Source: Porodaedalea pini (lineage: Eukaryota; Basidiomycota; Agaricomycetes; Hymenochaetales; Hymenochaetaceae). Taken from it: DNA of 64,000 nt. The stretch spans positions 21,298-85,297 of the forward strand of contig NBAY01000116.1 in the NCBI GenBank assembly GCA_002794775.1, given 5' to 3'. The number at the start of each line of letters is the position of its first letter. Position 1 is the first letter of the stretch. A program made the translations under genes and the position numbers. Positions 1 through 12,838 of the stretch are shown here, in pieces. The notes beneath the pieces were generated by a model, which saw only the letters and a program-made list of their open reading frames with translations, was not told the DNA's origin and made no database searches.

Positions 1-3000
1 GTCATTAATATTGCCTTTCTAGGCAAAACACAGGTTCGTTAGAGCTGCAAAGCTCAAGCGTTGTTTGATCGAGGGTAAAGACACACAAGAGTTCGGGACA
101 AGACAGACACTAATACGCGCCACGCACACAAATTTGATACCTGGCCAGATCGTTGCATAGAAGTTAGAACGGAAAGCAGGGCAGCTTGGGGATGACTGGA
201 CACCTGTAACGTGTTTCTTCCAACGAACGAGCCCTTGGGAACATCACTTTCCCGGAAATTGTAGACCCCCCCCCCCCTCAAATATCGATTCCGCGATTCC
301 GATCCTGATTGACGCAGGCGATCCGTATCGTGTTTCTGATGCTACAGATGCCGCCCACCTTGGGGATGCGCGCCTTTGTTCTCAAAGTGGGCGTTGACCC
401 ATTCGGCCGAAACACAATCAGCGAAGTCCCATGTCTACGCTGACCCTGAACTGTTCTTGGTCGCCGCGCGCAATGAGCGCGCACCATATCAATCCGAGTC
501 GAGTCGAGAGCCTCGCGCGAAGACGATTTCGCATACTATTCGGAACGCAAAACGCAAATCGGTCGGAGCCTAGGTTTGATAAATTGCCTCTCCGAGCTCG
601 TTTCGCGTTGTTTTTGATAAAGTGGCACGGACCAAAGAAATTCGATCCTTACGAGTGATCCCGTTGTGTGCGGGGGTGGCACTGGCAGCGCGCGGGGGTC
701 ATTTGGACCGACGAACGGAGGCCCGTCTCGGATACGGCCGGGCATTCCGGAGCCGCGAATCACCGCCTTTTCGTCTTTTTTTTTTTTGTCTTTTTTTCTT
801 TTCTTTTCAAACCGACGGGCGCACGTGCCGATCACGCGCCAATGTGCCGGCTCGGCGATGGGGAAGGCGGAAGATCATTGGACCTTATCGAAAGCGCAGC
901 ACTGCCCCGGGAAGGCCGAGTCTCGGCCCCGGAGGACATGTCATTTTTCGTCCGGTGGGTATCCAGATGCACTACGATTAATATTGCACATCGCGGAGAA
1001 ATGGGGCGAGACCAGGCCTCTTGGACGCTGGAAGTCCCATCCGATTCACTGAGCCATCAGTCGACATGGGAACAAGAGGTTCGTCACTGATCGAACTCCA
1101 TGGCTGGGGCCAAGTTATCAAAGCTCATGATCAAGGCGAAAACCCTCTTCGTACGAAAGAAACCTGAATGCAATGAACGTTCGATTGCACGGCGCGATAG
1201 TATCGCACGAAAGTCCGAACATCGCGCTTCATTTGTCCGAATCTTTCTCACTTTTCCCCTGCGCGGGGTACCGTGGGCACGAGCAAGTGACCACAAAGCC
1301 TTCTGCGCGCAATCGCAATGAAACATTGGAGCAACATACGCGCCTTCGCCGCTATCGCCCACAATCCGAAGCACGTTCTGTGCGTCGGCATGGATCACGA
1401 GGAGCGAAGTTTTCAAGTTGGGACAAGACTACACTGCGTTTTTACTACAGAAAATGCCGTGGGCAGCAGCCTGAGATCTAAGCCAGGAACAGCATGCGCA
1501 GCGAAGGCGATCACGGAAGGACAAAGTTCAGAGTCTGATTTTGTGTTTTGAGTCGTCGATTCTTTTTTTCTCCTGAAAGTCAGGCCCCAGGTTCCGACGA
1601 CCGACACAGCCATCCCGTCTTTGTTCCTGCCGCCGGAGTAACTACTGAAAGGCAACGTCACGTGCACAACGCCGGGTGCGGATATTATACATGGGCCTTG
1701 GGGAATGCTCTCGATTTGTACGGACAGCGAATAGTACTATAGATCAAGCGTGAAGGACGGATGGATCTAGACGGCTCTAATTTTTATATTCTTGTCGAGA
1801 GGCATTCACTTACTGTACTGAATCTTATCGTTAGGAGTACAGCTTCTAGTCCGGAGCATTCATAATAGCCAGTGGCATCCTCGGCAGGGAATTCGGTACC
1901 ATATGTATCCGTACTATTCTTGTGTGGCAGATACAATCTTATTATGGACGGCATTCTGATCAGGTTTTTTTCTTTATATTGAAAAGCGTGTTGCCGCGGC
2001 CCTGTGAATTGTCGAAGGAATCTTGACGCCGTAGAAACACCAGAGCTTCGCAGTGTACTCATCAGAAGCGTCTTTCCTGCGACGACTAACTCCGCGAGCG
2101 ACTCATTTTCGAATTCGAAAGAAAACAGAAACGCATTTGGATAGCCTTGTTCTCTTGCAGATCATTTGAGGCCCTTCAGCCCTTCAGTTCAATGCCTTTC
2201 ATCGAATGCCATTCGGACCTGATCTACAATGCAACCCTCTAAGCGAGTCAGCCAAGACTCTGAACAACGGTAAGTAAACACAGCTTGCAACTTGCGAGGG
2301 AAAAAAAAAACGCGGCTCGACGCGCCGGTGGCGTCGCAGAATACGAATCGATTGAATCTTAGTCACAGCGTTCTGTCGGACGCCTTGTAATTCAAACGCA
2401 CATTCCCATAACGCTCGCCTTGGGAGAATATCATCGCGTATGGTGGCCCTTGTTCTTCCACAAATCTAATCGATTCGTTCCGGCCTTACGGTTCGATGGT
2501 AAACGCGGCTCAAACCTTCCGTCAAAGATTTGGAAGGGGAAGAACCCCTTTTGAGAATACGACGATCCTTGAAATGAATGAGACACAGATCTATGAATGA
2601 CTAGACCTCTAGACTCTGTATCAGGTGCGGTACTGCGAAGTTCTGTACACGAGCGCGCCAACTGGGGGATCGGGCAGAGTGGCGGGGCCTGAGTGCGAGA
2701 GGATCATTATGAGGGGGTGGCGCGATTGCGCGACGACCTGTAGGGGAAGGGGGAAAATACAGTCTGTCGTCCATGTTGAAAAGGGTCAGACTTGTCTAGG
2801 CATCCGGCTCCGATTGATGCATTCAACCTGCTGTGAATTCTGGAAGATGCTCACCAGACCATGTTACATACGCACCTAACTCACATAGCAGATACGTGTA
2901 CGTGGCATGGAAAGCGCGTTTCGGATCGAGGCATTTTTTCACGATCGGGTTGGTCTGACTTTTTTTGTCCTATCGATATCGCGGAGAACAACAATTCCAG

Positions 3001-5180
3001 AACGAGTGAGAAAAAAAAAATACGCCCACCGTGCTTCTGCGGGTGAAAGCGCTTCACAACGGGTGAACTCGCTACTATCTTTCGAGAAAGCAAGCTTCGG
3101 CCTCCTCGGGAGTACATATGATCAACTCGCACGGTGTCGCTTCAGTTGAGCAAGTGATCACCGTTCTGCGACGGACACGGAAGCGACCGCCGTGAGATCG
3201 AGAATGATTGAAACTTTGTAGGCCCAAATTTTTTGTTGTGAATAAGGTTCTTGCTCTTCTTTTCAGACGGCCGTGTGCTACTAAACGTTAAGAGCATGAA
3301 TGCAGAGAGCTGACAGTCATGCAAAGCTAAAAGGCAAGCTGGGATTAGAGATATGAATCACTAGCACACTAGAATGGGAAGTGACTGTGCCAAAGATGAA
3401 AGTTCTCGATGCTTCCGTTCCCGTCTCAAAAAGGTTGTTTCTCGCCAGAGTCTCGAAGAAACCTTACCGAAGTAGTTTCTTAGGTTGGGGATAATGCCGC
3501 CATCTTTGACGGCCCCAGAGCGCATTTTTACTTTCCTCTCCCACTCAGAAGCGTTGACCAAGCTTCGCCCACCGGAAGAACTACCCCGCACATGTGATTG
3601 CGAGCATATGGAGAGGAGGGTAAACTTGAGTTTCCTGGAGAGGACGACAGTCGATCTCGACGAGCTAGTTCTGCACCTGTCATTGTCAAGGTGTGATCCG
3701 TTGAAAGTAGCTTCCAAGATTGGAACCGTCCGGAGGAGGAGAACCGTGGACTCCGATGGCCGTTAGATGCACGCGGGAAGATCCTAAATTAGTCCCTTAA
3801 TTATGTGCCGAGATTTGTGTTCGAAAACAGGTTATTAATCAGTGGATAGTGGCAGGAGCTGAAATACTCAGACTGTGGTCCCCAGCCCAGACGTCGCGTC
3901 AAAATCGCGATCTTCGCCCTACCAAAGGACTTAATCTTGAGAAAACGCATGGTGGACAAGCGTAATTTGTGTCGAATGGACACCTTTTTGTGGGCATCTC
4001 TGATTGTTCCTCTTCTCTGATTGTAGAGAAGAGATGCCATAGGATCACAGGTTGATCACTGCCGGATTGAAAATCTTTAGCCCAATGTAAACGTTTGTCG
4101 TAGTATAAATATACTCCCCTCGAGGTTTTTATGCTCTGAACTCTACTTTCATATTCAAACACAGGCCGCATTCCAGGCTACACAGTTGTTCCGGTTATTG
4201 GATGGGAAGCAGAATTTCAGGACAAATGATTATGCCGGGGTCTAAGTAAAAACAAGGCAATCTGAAAGCAAGGTCGGGAAGTGCATGAAACCGACTCACC
4301 CCGTTCCACTTTCACGTAACTCCAAGCCGGTGAGAGCTGAGGAGTATTCAAACTACTCTCTGGTCGAGTCACTACGGCCACAAGCTCGCGAAGGCTAGCG
4401 GGGAGTTATCGGCCTATTGGTGAGAGCGGAATCCTTGATGAGGCTTAATCTACCAGAGAGAGGTCGAAGATCGAAGACTATCATAACTTACCCACTCCGA
4501 AATCGGGTGGCGGAGTCAGCTATCTTAAAAAAAACATCGTTTTCTGTTGAGTGTCTTGAGGACCATAACCATCAGAAGTCAATAGGGTGGCTCTATCGTA
4601 AGAAACATCAAGATCAGTCTTAATTTGACTCTGGACTAGCCTAGTAGAGAATCCTAGACTCACGCCAGGCCAATGTTGCCATACTATACATCTCCTACTG
4701 TCGCTGACTAGCGACTCGAGCATGTACTGCATTGCGAAGATCTTCTTAGTATCAAACAATCATCCAAGTAGACAGAGCAGTGGTTCGTGTCGCAGTCCAT
4801 CTGCAGGACGCCGAAAAAACAAAGCTCTTGGGATGGATGGTATGCACACTTTTAGCTCAAGCCGCATTTTCAAGACAGCACCAGCTCAGCAACTTCGATG
4901 AGCCCAGGCTGCATAATAGGTCAGCATTTGACGAACAGATATCGAAGCTCGAACTCATAGGCTCTAGTGAATGAGAATGACTGCCATAAGCTTTTGGAGT
5001 CTGCTTCATGCTGTAATAATCATGATGAGAGTCAAGAGTCAATAGTAATACTAATAGTTTTTTGAATTATTCTTCTAATCCGATCATAAGTGAGAACAAG
5101 TTGCTGTTTATGGTGACAATGATCGGCGTGGACCGACGTTTCTCAAATCTTTTTTCGATCTGGAGTTGGTATTCAGCACT
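1..5180. other. Long stretch without a recognisable gene
   Basis: I find no open frame here with a recognisable domain or a convincing exon-intron series on either strand. The open frames are short, overlap each other on both strands and are of mixed composition. Visible simple sequence includes a C run near 266-278, a T-rich tract near 773-810 and an A run near 2301-2310. The far right end is presumably the promoter of the RPF2 gene, which starts at 5181. A small multi-exon gene or a non-coding RNA could still be hidden here. Confidence 0.5.
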
Positions 5181-6351
5181 ATGCTAAGAGTCGTGTAAGT
5201 CATTTACCTATTTGCTGAAAGCATCAAAAGCTGACCCCAGTACTTACAGAAAACCTCGCAATGCACGCTCGAAGAGAGCACTCGAAGCCCGTGAGCCCAA
5301 GGAAGTTGAGGATCCTCGTACTGCGGTTTTTGTGAAGGGCACTTCAACGGGTGAAGTGTTGAATGGTGCCATGAAGGAGCTGGTCAGTGTGAAGCTTTAG
5401 CCTACTTATCCCTTGCTCACAGTGTGTTTACCAATCTCCTCAGATGGCTCTGAAGCGGCCGAATGCTATCTCGTTCTCAAAGAAAAACACCATCCGGCCG
5501 TTCGAGGACGCGTCCTCCTTGGAGTTTTGGTCGAATAAAAATGATGCCTCGATGTTCGTTGTTGGACAGAGCACGAAAAAGAGGCCAGATGGTCTTACGT
5601 TCGTTCGCATGTTCAACGGGAAGGTGCTCGATATGTGTGAGGTTGGCGTGGACAAGTTCGTGAGCATGGAACACTTCAAGGTGCGCATACTATACTCTTC
5701 ACTCCTATATGCTAATCTCTATATATACAGACAAAGAAATCGACCCCAGGGCACAGGCCACTCATGCATTTCGCGTCTGACCTCTTCGATACCCACCCTC
5801 GTTTCACGCAGCTCAAGTCACTCCTGCTTGACTTCTTCGGTAGTGAAGTCATCGATGGCATACATCTTTCTGGCGTCGAGCACGTCATTAGCGTACAGCT
5901 TGCACCGACGCCAGAAGGGCTGAATGCTGCACCCATAGACGCCATGGGGGACGACACGAAGAACCTCCCAAAAGTCCACTTGCGGACATATACGATCAGT
6001 GCGGTTGCGTCAGGCACTAAAATCCCGCGCGTCGAGCTCGTTCCTATGGGTCCTTCACTTGACCTCTCGCTCCGGCGACACCAACCTGCAGATCCGGAGA
6101 TGCTGAAGGCCGCATTGCGCCGCCCGAAGCTCAAGAAACAGGACGTCGAGAAGGGGCTTGGAAATCGCAAGAAGAACGTCGAGACAGACGAAATGGGCGA
6201 CGTTCGCGGTCGTCTGCACATCGGCAAGCAGGACCTCAGCAAGTTGCAGACAAGGAAAATGAAGGGGCTGAAGGAGGCTCGCTCAGAAGATACAGAAAGT
6301 GGCGGGGAGGAGGTCGAGGAACGGGATGCAAAGAGAAGAAAGGTGATCTAA
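5181..6351 (+). CDS. RPF2: Ribosome biogenesis factor RPF2 (Brix domain)
   Basis: Rpf2 works in the nucleolus with Rrs1 to bring 5S rRNA, uL18 and uL5 into the 60S precursor. Four exons are inferred: 5181-5194, 5250-5382, 5444-5680 and 5731-6351, all with GT..AG introns of 48-61 bp. The 14-nt first exon encodes MLRV and splices in frame to a basic stretch (KPRNARSKRALEAREPKE), which matches the family's N-terminus. Family hallmarks follow: RPFEDASSLEF, then KKRPDGLTF, then the Brix core with RPLMHF and an arginine/lysine-rich tail ending in KRRKVI. Length is about 334 residues, normal for the family. The start at 5181 is chosen because only this short exon restores the conserved N-terminus. 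The gene converges on the deubiquitinase gene with about 250 bp between their stop codons. It looks intact. Confidence 0.93.
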
Positions 6352-6603
6352 TTGTCTTCATCTATCAGGCTCCTCGCCCTCGCACTGTATTTGTATGTTC
6401 AACTACTGTTGTATTACTTATCCCTTCTAATACGTTCAGATTGAGATGTGGAAGCGCATGCGTGCATGTAAGATGACAGATGTACAGTTTTGTTCTGTTA
6501 TTGTTCTTATCGTTGTACAAAGCAGGTACAGTCTTCAGTTTTCCCTGCATTTCTCTCCATTCAACGCCAGTACCATCAAGTCCCTCTCGTTGCCCAACTT
6601 GTC

Positions 6604-9567
6604 TCAAACACGCTGGAACACATACAGATAAGCGAGTTTCTTCAGTTCTCTTACGCTGTCGTCATCAGCACGAACAATCTTCTCGTCATTGAAGAGCACC
6701 CAGCCCTCCTTTTCAGTCTTGATGTGCGAGACGTAGTGCCCCGAATGTACGGAAGGGCCCTTATGTGAGATGAAGGCTTTGAGACGGTACCTCGCCGGGA
6801 GTGCCGCAGATCCGCCAGGGTATTTTGGTGAGGTAGACGCAGGAGCGGACGCAGCAGAGTCCTCACCCGTGTCGCCCGGATGACTGAAGAGCCACTCGAC
6901 AGCACGCTCGGCATTTCCACCCTTGAGAAAAAGTATCCGACATCAGATAAGCTTTCGGAGATCTGAAGTAAAAGGAAACACTGCTAACAGTCTCGCGGAG
7001 TGCCTTCTTTGCCTGCGCAGGTGTGAAGCCCATGTCAGCAAGCATGCTAATCTGTTCTGCAGATGGTTCGGGTCCGCTCGCTGCTACATTTCCACCAGTA
7101 GGTATAGGGTCGTCGATGTCTATCGCAGGTTGGAGTTAGTATGTCTAGATTATCGAGAAGTACTCTGAGAAATGTTAGCTAACCCGGATCTTCCATATGC
7201 GCAAATAACCATTCCATAGCCGCCTCCGGATCAGCATTACCTGTTGCAAGAAGGGCCTTTTTGCATCGAATTTGCAGAAATCCCATTGCTTCTAGCTGGC
7301 CCATCGCAGCTTCATTGAAACTTGGTTCCACCGATGCTGTAACGAAAGTATGAACATGAAAAGAAATAGAAAACACGGATGGAGGGACGACGTACCAGCT
7401 GTTTCGTCTGGAAGTTCGGTCTCGTCAGGATGTAGGCCCTGGCTGAGGTAGGAGTCCAAGATCAACTCGTCGTCGGCAGGCAATATGAGAGGAATGTCTG
7501 TTCTTTTGTCAACATGTTACGTTTAAGGGACACACGAAGACAGCTCTGACCAAGTTTGACTGGGACCCAGTTGACGAGCTGGAACTTTTTTGCGTGGAGT
7601 ATGAGCACCTTAGGAAAGGTAGAGAAACGGGATCTCCTTCATTAAAATTTAAGTAGGCTTGGATCGAAGAAACCAAGGAAGTGGGCTTACTTGATAGCGA
7701 GGACGTTCTTGCTACAGTTTGGGCATTGATACTCTAATGCTTCATCTGCAGTCACAGAATCCAACGACTCCGTCAATGCAACGTCTTCATAAAGGACTCT
7801 TCCCTCCGCGTCCTTTCCCTTTTCACGCGCAGGCACCGGTACGCTCAGAGTGTCCTGGCTGTCTACGCGGTATCTTACACGCTTGCAGTCGTTACACTGC
7901 AAGCGTTGCTCCATACCGAAAGTAAATGTTTCCGTCGGCTCATCCTCTGGCTTGAGCCCACGTTTCTTCGCGTTCTGGCGTAGAACCGTAAGCAGATGTG
8001 AAAAGAACTCCTCTGCATCTTGTTGCCGCATAGTTGCAAATTCTGCGTGACCCTTGCCAATAAGCGCCTTGAACGTGACCGGGCGTACTCCTTCCTGGAA
8101 AACTGGCGCCGGAGAGTCATGTGCTAGCGGATTATCTGATGGTGTAGTACATGGTTTTGAGTAACGGCCAGAAAGCAGTCCGTCGGCGAGCTTATGCATC
8201 TGGCATTCAAGGCAAGATGCAGGAAGGGGCTCCGGACATGTCTGCCAATGATGGGGTGCCGAAGGAAAATACCGAGCCTGGAAATCCGGGAGTGCAAAGA
8301 GAACCTGAACCACAGAGGCCATGTAGCAGCTTCGAGTTTGGTCAGTGAATGATTCCGATTACTAACGAGAATTCGAACCTGTTACCAAGGTTTGTGAGCC
8401 CAGTCAAGCCCTGGCCAAAGACAGGTTCAAGCGCTTTCCCGGATTCATCCGTCAAGCTGAAGTCAAACTTGAGATTGTGCTCGATTTGCTTTTTTCCTAA
8501 GCCATTAGAGCGGGCATGAAAAATTTACAATGCACACGAACCAATTCAGTCATGGATTTCTCCGTTTTCGTCTGCGTGCTGACGTTGATGCCGAATGTAT
8601 GCAGATGTGCAGCGAGATCCAAGTCAAGCCTAGCGTCATTACACTCGTAGCAGTAGATATCTAGACGACACAGGTCATAAGATCTTTCACCGGCTGAACG
8701 GAGCGGAAACTAACCTGCACTTCCTTCTGGAGTGATGGTACCGAGTTTGACGCTCACCGGGTGGTAGGTCTCTTCGTAGTGAGCCAGTCCATGACCATTC
8801 CCGCCCAATCCACCAAACTGCTGCCTACCGCACCCAAGAGATCCACAAGTTAGACAAAGCCACAGGTTCTCTTTTAGATCGCATTTTTGACAATGCGCGA
8901 GACCGGACTCTAGAATGGGTCCGGTAGATGCCTGCTCGAGCATCAAGGTATGCTCGCATGCCGTGATCTCCTCCTCCCAAGCCTTAACTTCTGACTGACG
9001 TGCAGAAGACAACGAGGTCATGACGTCGTGTATAATATCTTTCACCTTCGACTCATTAGAAAGCTCGGATAGTTCACGCCCCGAGAGGTTTTCACAGCTC
9101 CAGCATTTCAACGTCGTGATGTGTTCAAATTTATCTCCTTCGCGTTCTTCTATGATCGCAAGTTTCGTCATCTTTGCCGGAGGCTCTTCATTATTCTCCT
9201 GTGGCAGATCATTCGGTTAAAATATATCTTTCTCGATAGATGCAATGAGGACACACTCGCTTAGCGCTCGTCGGTTTGGACCTGCGCTTGACGTTCAGAG
9301 TAAAGGTATGGCCGGTCTTCTCGACATGCGTACGCGCATGGTGGCGTTCGGAGCTAAGACAGCCACCGTTGAAGCATGAGAGACAAACGTCTATACCTGC
9401 TTCGCTATCCTAGACCACAGTGTGAGTGTGTGGCGTAAGTAGAAAGGTCCAATTTACCGCACCTGATTGTCAAAGCACTGCGTACACTCCTCGCGGTGAA
9501 CAGACTGTGACAGTTTCGGAGCAGAAAGCCCGGGAAGACGCGAAAGGTGAGTACACTCAGAAGTCAT
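6604..9567 (-). CDS. UBP14: Ubiquitin carboxyl-terminal hydrolase, Ubp14/USP5 type
   Basis: This enzyme disassembles free ubiquitin chains. From the N-terminus it shows a cysteine-rich zinc-finger variant (starting MTSECTHLSRLPG), a canonical ZnF-UBP (CQKCDLKENLWLCLTCGSLGC, then HYEETYHPVSV), and the catalytic cysteine box LTNLGNSCYMASVV. That box is rebuilt across an intron near 8326-8380. A USP domain with two CxxC pairs follows (CNDCKR, CPNCSK). Next come two UBA domains (QLEAMGF, then MLADMGFTPAQAKKALRET) and the histidine box HSGHYVSHIK, ending in YLYVFQRV. This order is that of Ubp14/USP5. At least eight short introns interrupt it; the one between UBA2 and the histidine box runs from about 6925 to 6989. 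The start at 9567 is the first ATG giving the conserved MxxxCxHL. I did not place every splice site, but each block I joined stayed in frame, so the gene appears intact. Confidence 0.9.
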
Positions 9568-11165
9568 TTTAAGCTTTGAGGTCTTGTGGATGTGATGAGA
9601 GATGAGAGACGAGAGATGAGGGGCGTCCTCTGAGAACTCGCGGGCCACGCGTGCATCACGTGCTAACAGCGTGTCGCGACGCGACTTAGTTTTAAACTCC
9701 GCATTTCGAGTCGAGCCTGCATAATTTACTAAAGTACTAATACTATTCCATGAGTCGTATCATAAGTGATAAATTGGTTCATGTGGTATTTAATTATGAA
9801 CAATTGTATTATAGATTAAAGTTGACACAAAGAAGCTTTTTGTCCAACCCACGATCAAAGGAGAAGAACCCAACAGCAATTGATTTGTTGCCCTTGGCAT
9901 ATATAACTGGTATATGGGCTAGAAAAGATGAACGTTATTAATTAAAGCTTGCTAAAAATTAAATACGAGAGCTGAAGCCTATGAGACTAAGCAAAGTGAT
10001 GTCTTGCTCCTAGAAGTGGGCCATACTGTATCTTATCTCATCACAGCTGACTCGGACGCGCTGCGATGGATGCTATAAGTCTGATTGAGCTTCCCTGGAA
10101 CACAACTTACATTGCATCTTCAAAGGGGCTATGTTCTGTCTCCACCTACGATGCTTGACGTTCGCAGTCTTTGCACTGCTCCGATGAACGTTTTTCTATG
10201 TTAGAGCTGGTTAGACAGTGCCTTAAGCCATGCCTCTTTTACTCCCATCACGCCTACCATTCAGTTATAAGCGTGGATCCCAGGAATAGCAGCTCCCGTT
10301 TCTTAAGATTTCTCGCCTACGCTCTTGTAGACAGGGCCTTTACACCACTTGAAGTGTAAGCTACAGGAAAGCGATTGTGCGCACAGAGCTGTATGGCTAC
10401 ATTGTCGCAAGTCAATACAGTAACACCTTCAGGGTGTGTTGGTTTCTCTATCGCACCCTCGTATGACTTCACCCCTGCCAACCAGACCTTCCCGATATTC
10501 GAGCATGTCGACCTGCTTCGTCAGCCCCCAAGACATGTTCTTCTAAATGTTCCTTATAGATAATTTACCAGATCGGTCGAGACGTTCGACTCATTGTCCA
10601 TACTAAGTTGAGTACACATATTCATAGTTTCGTACGCCCGAACCAGAGCATTGCACGTCCCAGCGATCTAGTGTGGTCACTGTCACCTTCTGGTCGAATG
10701 GGCACTCTATGGGAGCAGTCCGAGAGGAACTTGAAGCCACTAAGCAGATGTAATGTCATTCTTGGATACTTGCGTGATGGACGAATTAACAATGCAAGCT
10801 GATTTACTGGTACCATTCAAATCGCAACCCTTCATTTTACACTCTAGAGTGGCCGAGGATTCTAAGACAAGATATAATGGTGTTACGATAACGCCAATAC
10901 GAAAGAAGAGGAGGGTTCGGAAGAGTGTTGCGAATAAAGTGAAGTTGAGATACGATTGCGGGTGATATAAGGCATAGTCAAGGGAGCCAAAATGGAAATG
11001 GCAGTAATCCTCGAAGCACTCCTGTCGTGATTAATGTTGACTCCATCCAGAAAAAAAATCTTCATTATATGTATCAAGATGTTTGGACAATTCCATGATA
11101 TTTAAGGATGGCTGCTCATAGAAATTCAGAAAGATAGCAGCTTAGGTGACGTGAAAGAGCGCGAT
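9568..11165. other. Intergenic, no recognised gene
   Basis: The right part of the deubiquitinase promoter lies near 9570-9700. The remainder is AT-rich with short open frames only (for example 9750-9941, 10171-10359 and 10375-10563, about 62 residues each). None of these shows a domain, a signal peptide with company, or a coherent intron pattern that I could defend. Confidence 0.5.
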
Positions 11166-11889
11166 TCATTCTTCCGCAGGGTCTTCAGCAGCATCAGCCA
11201 CATCTTCGACCTTGTCAGCTTCTTCGTTCACTTCCTTTGAATCCTTAGTGTCTTCGTCTTTACCATCTTTAGCATTCTTACTGCCGAGGACAGTCGCATT
11301 GATTCTGGCCAAATCATCAGATTTTCTTGAAAGTTCGAGAAGGGGAGCAGCAACGCACGAGATCATAACTTGCACCTTCTCACCCTCACCTCCATCTGGG
11401 TTCGGGATTTCTATTGTGACACGCTTGTTGCCCTTCCAACCGTAACTCCCCGTGCTGAACTCGGTCGGTACCAGAGTTGCTGAACCGATCGATCCTGGGT
11501 CCGCAGAGGTCGAAGGCACTGTCTTGTCATCAGCTGGAATGGCTGGTGGTGTGTGCGTGAAGTTGACATGCAACGGGAGAGCCTTCGACTTGAAGGCTGA
11601 GGGCGCAAGAGATGCCTAACGTTACGATACGTAGAGCGATTAGACATGTACAAGCAAGGCAACAACACGTCATGCTTACTTTTGCACCCTTCTTTCCACC
11701 CCTTCCTGCACCCTTGCTGTTCTTCGGGGACTTAGGCGAGTCGTTGGTCTTTGGGTTTTTCGACGCGCGCGTCTCTCTTGCTCCAGCCTCAGAAGCACTG
11801 CGTTTAGTTCCTGCATGGACAGCGTCGTTAGCATGTGAAGCACCGCATTGGCAAGCCAGGATCAAGGGAGACACAAACGTACCAGCCAT
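11166..11889 (-). CDS. Uncharacterised protein with basic head and acidic tail
   Basis: Three exons are inferred. The first encodes only MAG and splices at 11882 into a lysine-rich, low-complexity segment (KRSASEAGARETRASKNPK, ending KGAGRGGKKGAK). A second intron (about 11616-11680) leads into the main exon. The middle is an ordered-looking block around FTHTPPAIPADD, TEFSTGSYGWKGNKR and VQVMISCVAAPLL. The last 45 residues are dominated by Asp, Glu and Lys and end in AAEDPAEE. The basic N-terminus could act as a nuclear or DNA-contacting segment, but that is inference. I do not recognise a named family. Both introns keep frame and have clean GT..AG borders, so I think the gene is real. Total length is roughly 195 residues. 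Confidence 0.7.
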
Positions 11890-12306
11890 AGTCGTGGTTT
11901 GAGTGGAAGCGGGGAGAGAATGTCAGTGGGCAACTCGAACTCATTTATACAAGAACTCGCTTGGAGCGGCTAAGCGCTGAATTAGTGTGGCCCGTAGCAA
12001 TTGACAACGCAACGGCTACGTCACGCAACGCGTGTCCGACCACGCGTCAAACTTTATCATCTCCAATATTAATGCATTAATATATTTACATACTGTACAT
12101 AAAGCTTCTAGAGACACGGCAGGCCTCAAACAGGGGAAAGCTACGGATAAACGAATGATTTCTGGTCAACTTTGTACAATTCGCATATCAACAAAGCTTG
12201 AAAAACAATTGAAGCTTGAGATAAATACTGGTTGGCCTATCGCACATTTATAGATGAATAAATTGTAACATTACATAGTCAACTTCGTCCATCCTCAATC
12301 CCGCTA

Positions 12307-12838
12307 TTAGTATGGAGAGCCAGAGTAATTCCCGGCTGCGCAGGAGGGGCAGACTGTGTCAATCTGGGGTGCTGCAAAGAGGTGTGAGGAAGTGAAGGCC
12401 ATGACTGTAGATACAACGGATGCTTGTGACGTACAGTACTGCTCCGGGTATTGACGACTAGAGAAACATGTGAGCTTCGAGTTTAAAAGGAAGGAGAGAT
12501 CGTACGTACTACTGCCAACAGGTTCTCTGACAATTAGGAGGGAGACAGTCGATAGGATGGTTTGGGCTGAACTTGCATCTATGGCTGACGCAGTAGATCT
12601 ACGAGAAAGAATGTCACTGCTCTACAATACGCCCTGGAAGTGCGGTGTTTCATACCATTTCATCGGGCTGCATGGATACTATTCAGCGAACAGCACTGAA
12701 GGCCTTGATAGGAAGAGATACTTACGAGAGAAATTGAATGGCCACATCGCCTATAGAAATTAGTCACTCTGGAAAGTGTTTCAACAACCAGGACTAGCGA
12801 TGCTCGAATAGGACCGCAGACCTTCTCCAATGGCACAT
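12307..12838 (-). CDS. Small cysteine-rich protein, six exons with a 12-nt microexon
   Basis: I rebuilt this gene by hand on the minus strand. Exons are 12822-12838, 12726-12768, 12656-12667, 12510-12598, 12435-12457 and 12307-12371. All five introns are GT..AG and the exons sum to 249 nt, giving 82 residues. It starts MCHWRRVTNFYRRCGH and continues through LPDEM, CKFSPNHPIDC, NCQRTCWQYRQYPEQY and DTVCPSC, ending in NYSGSPY. Eight of the 82 residues are cysteine, arranged in CxxC-like or C-x(n)-C pairs with a CGH, which suggests metal binding. From memory this resembles a widespread, unnamed family of small agaricomycete proteins with an MCRWR... start; I cannot give a function. The third exon encodes only four residues (PDEM preceded by the end of SL). 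There is no signal peptide. The precise frame-keeping across five introns is the main support. Confidence 0.75.

Noticed and set aside
536..835. Lysine-rich 99-residue frame on the minus strand
   Set aside because: The KKRKKDKKKK stretch comes from a T-rich simple sequence on the plus strand. No domain and no supporting introns.
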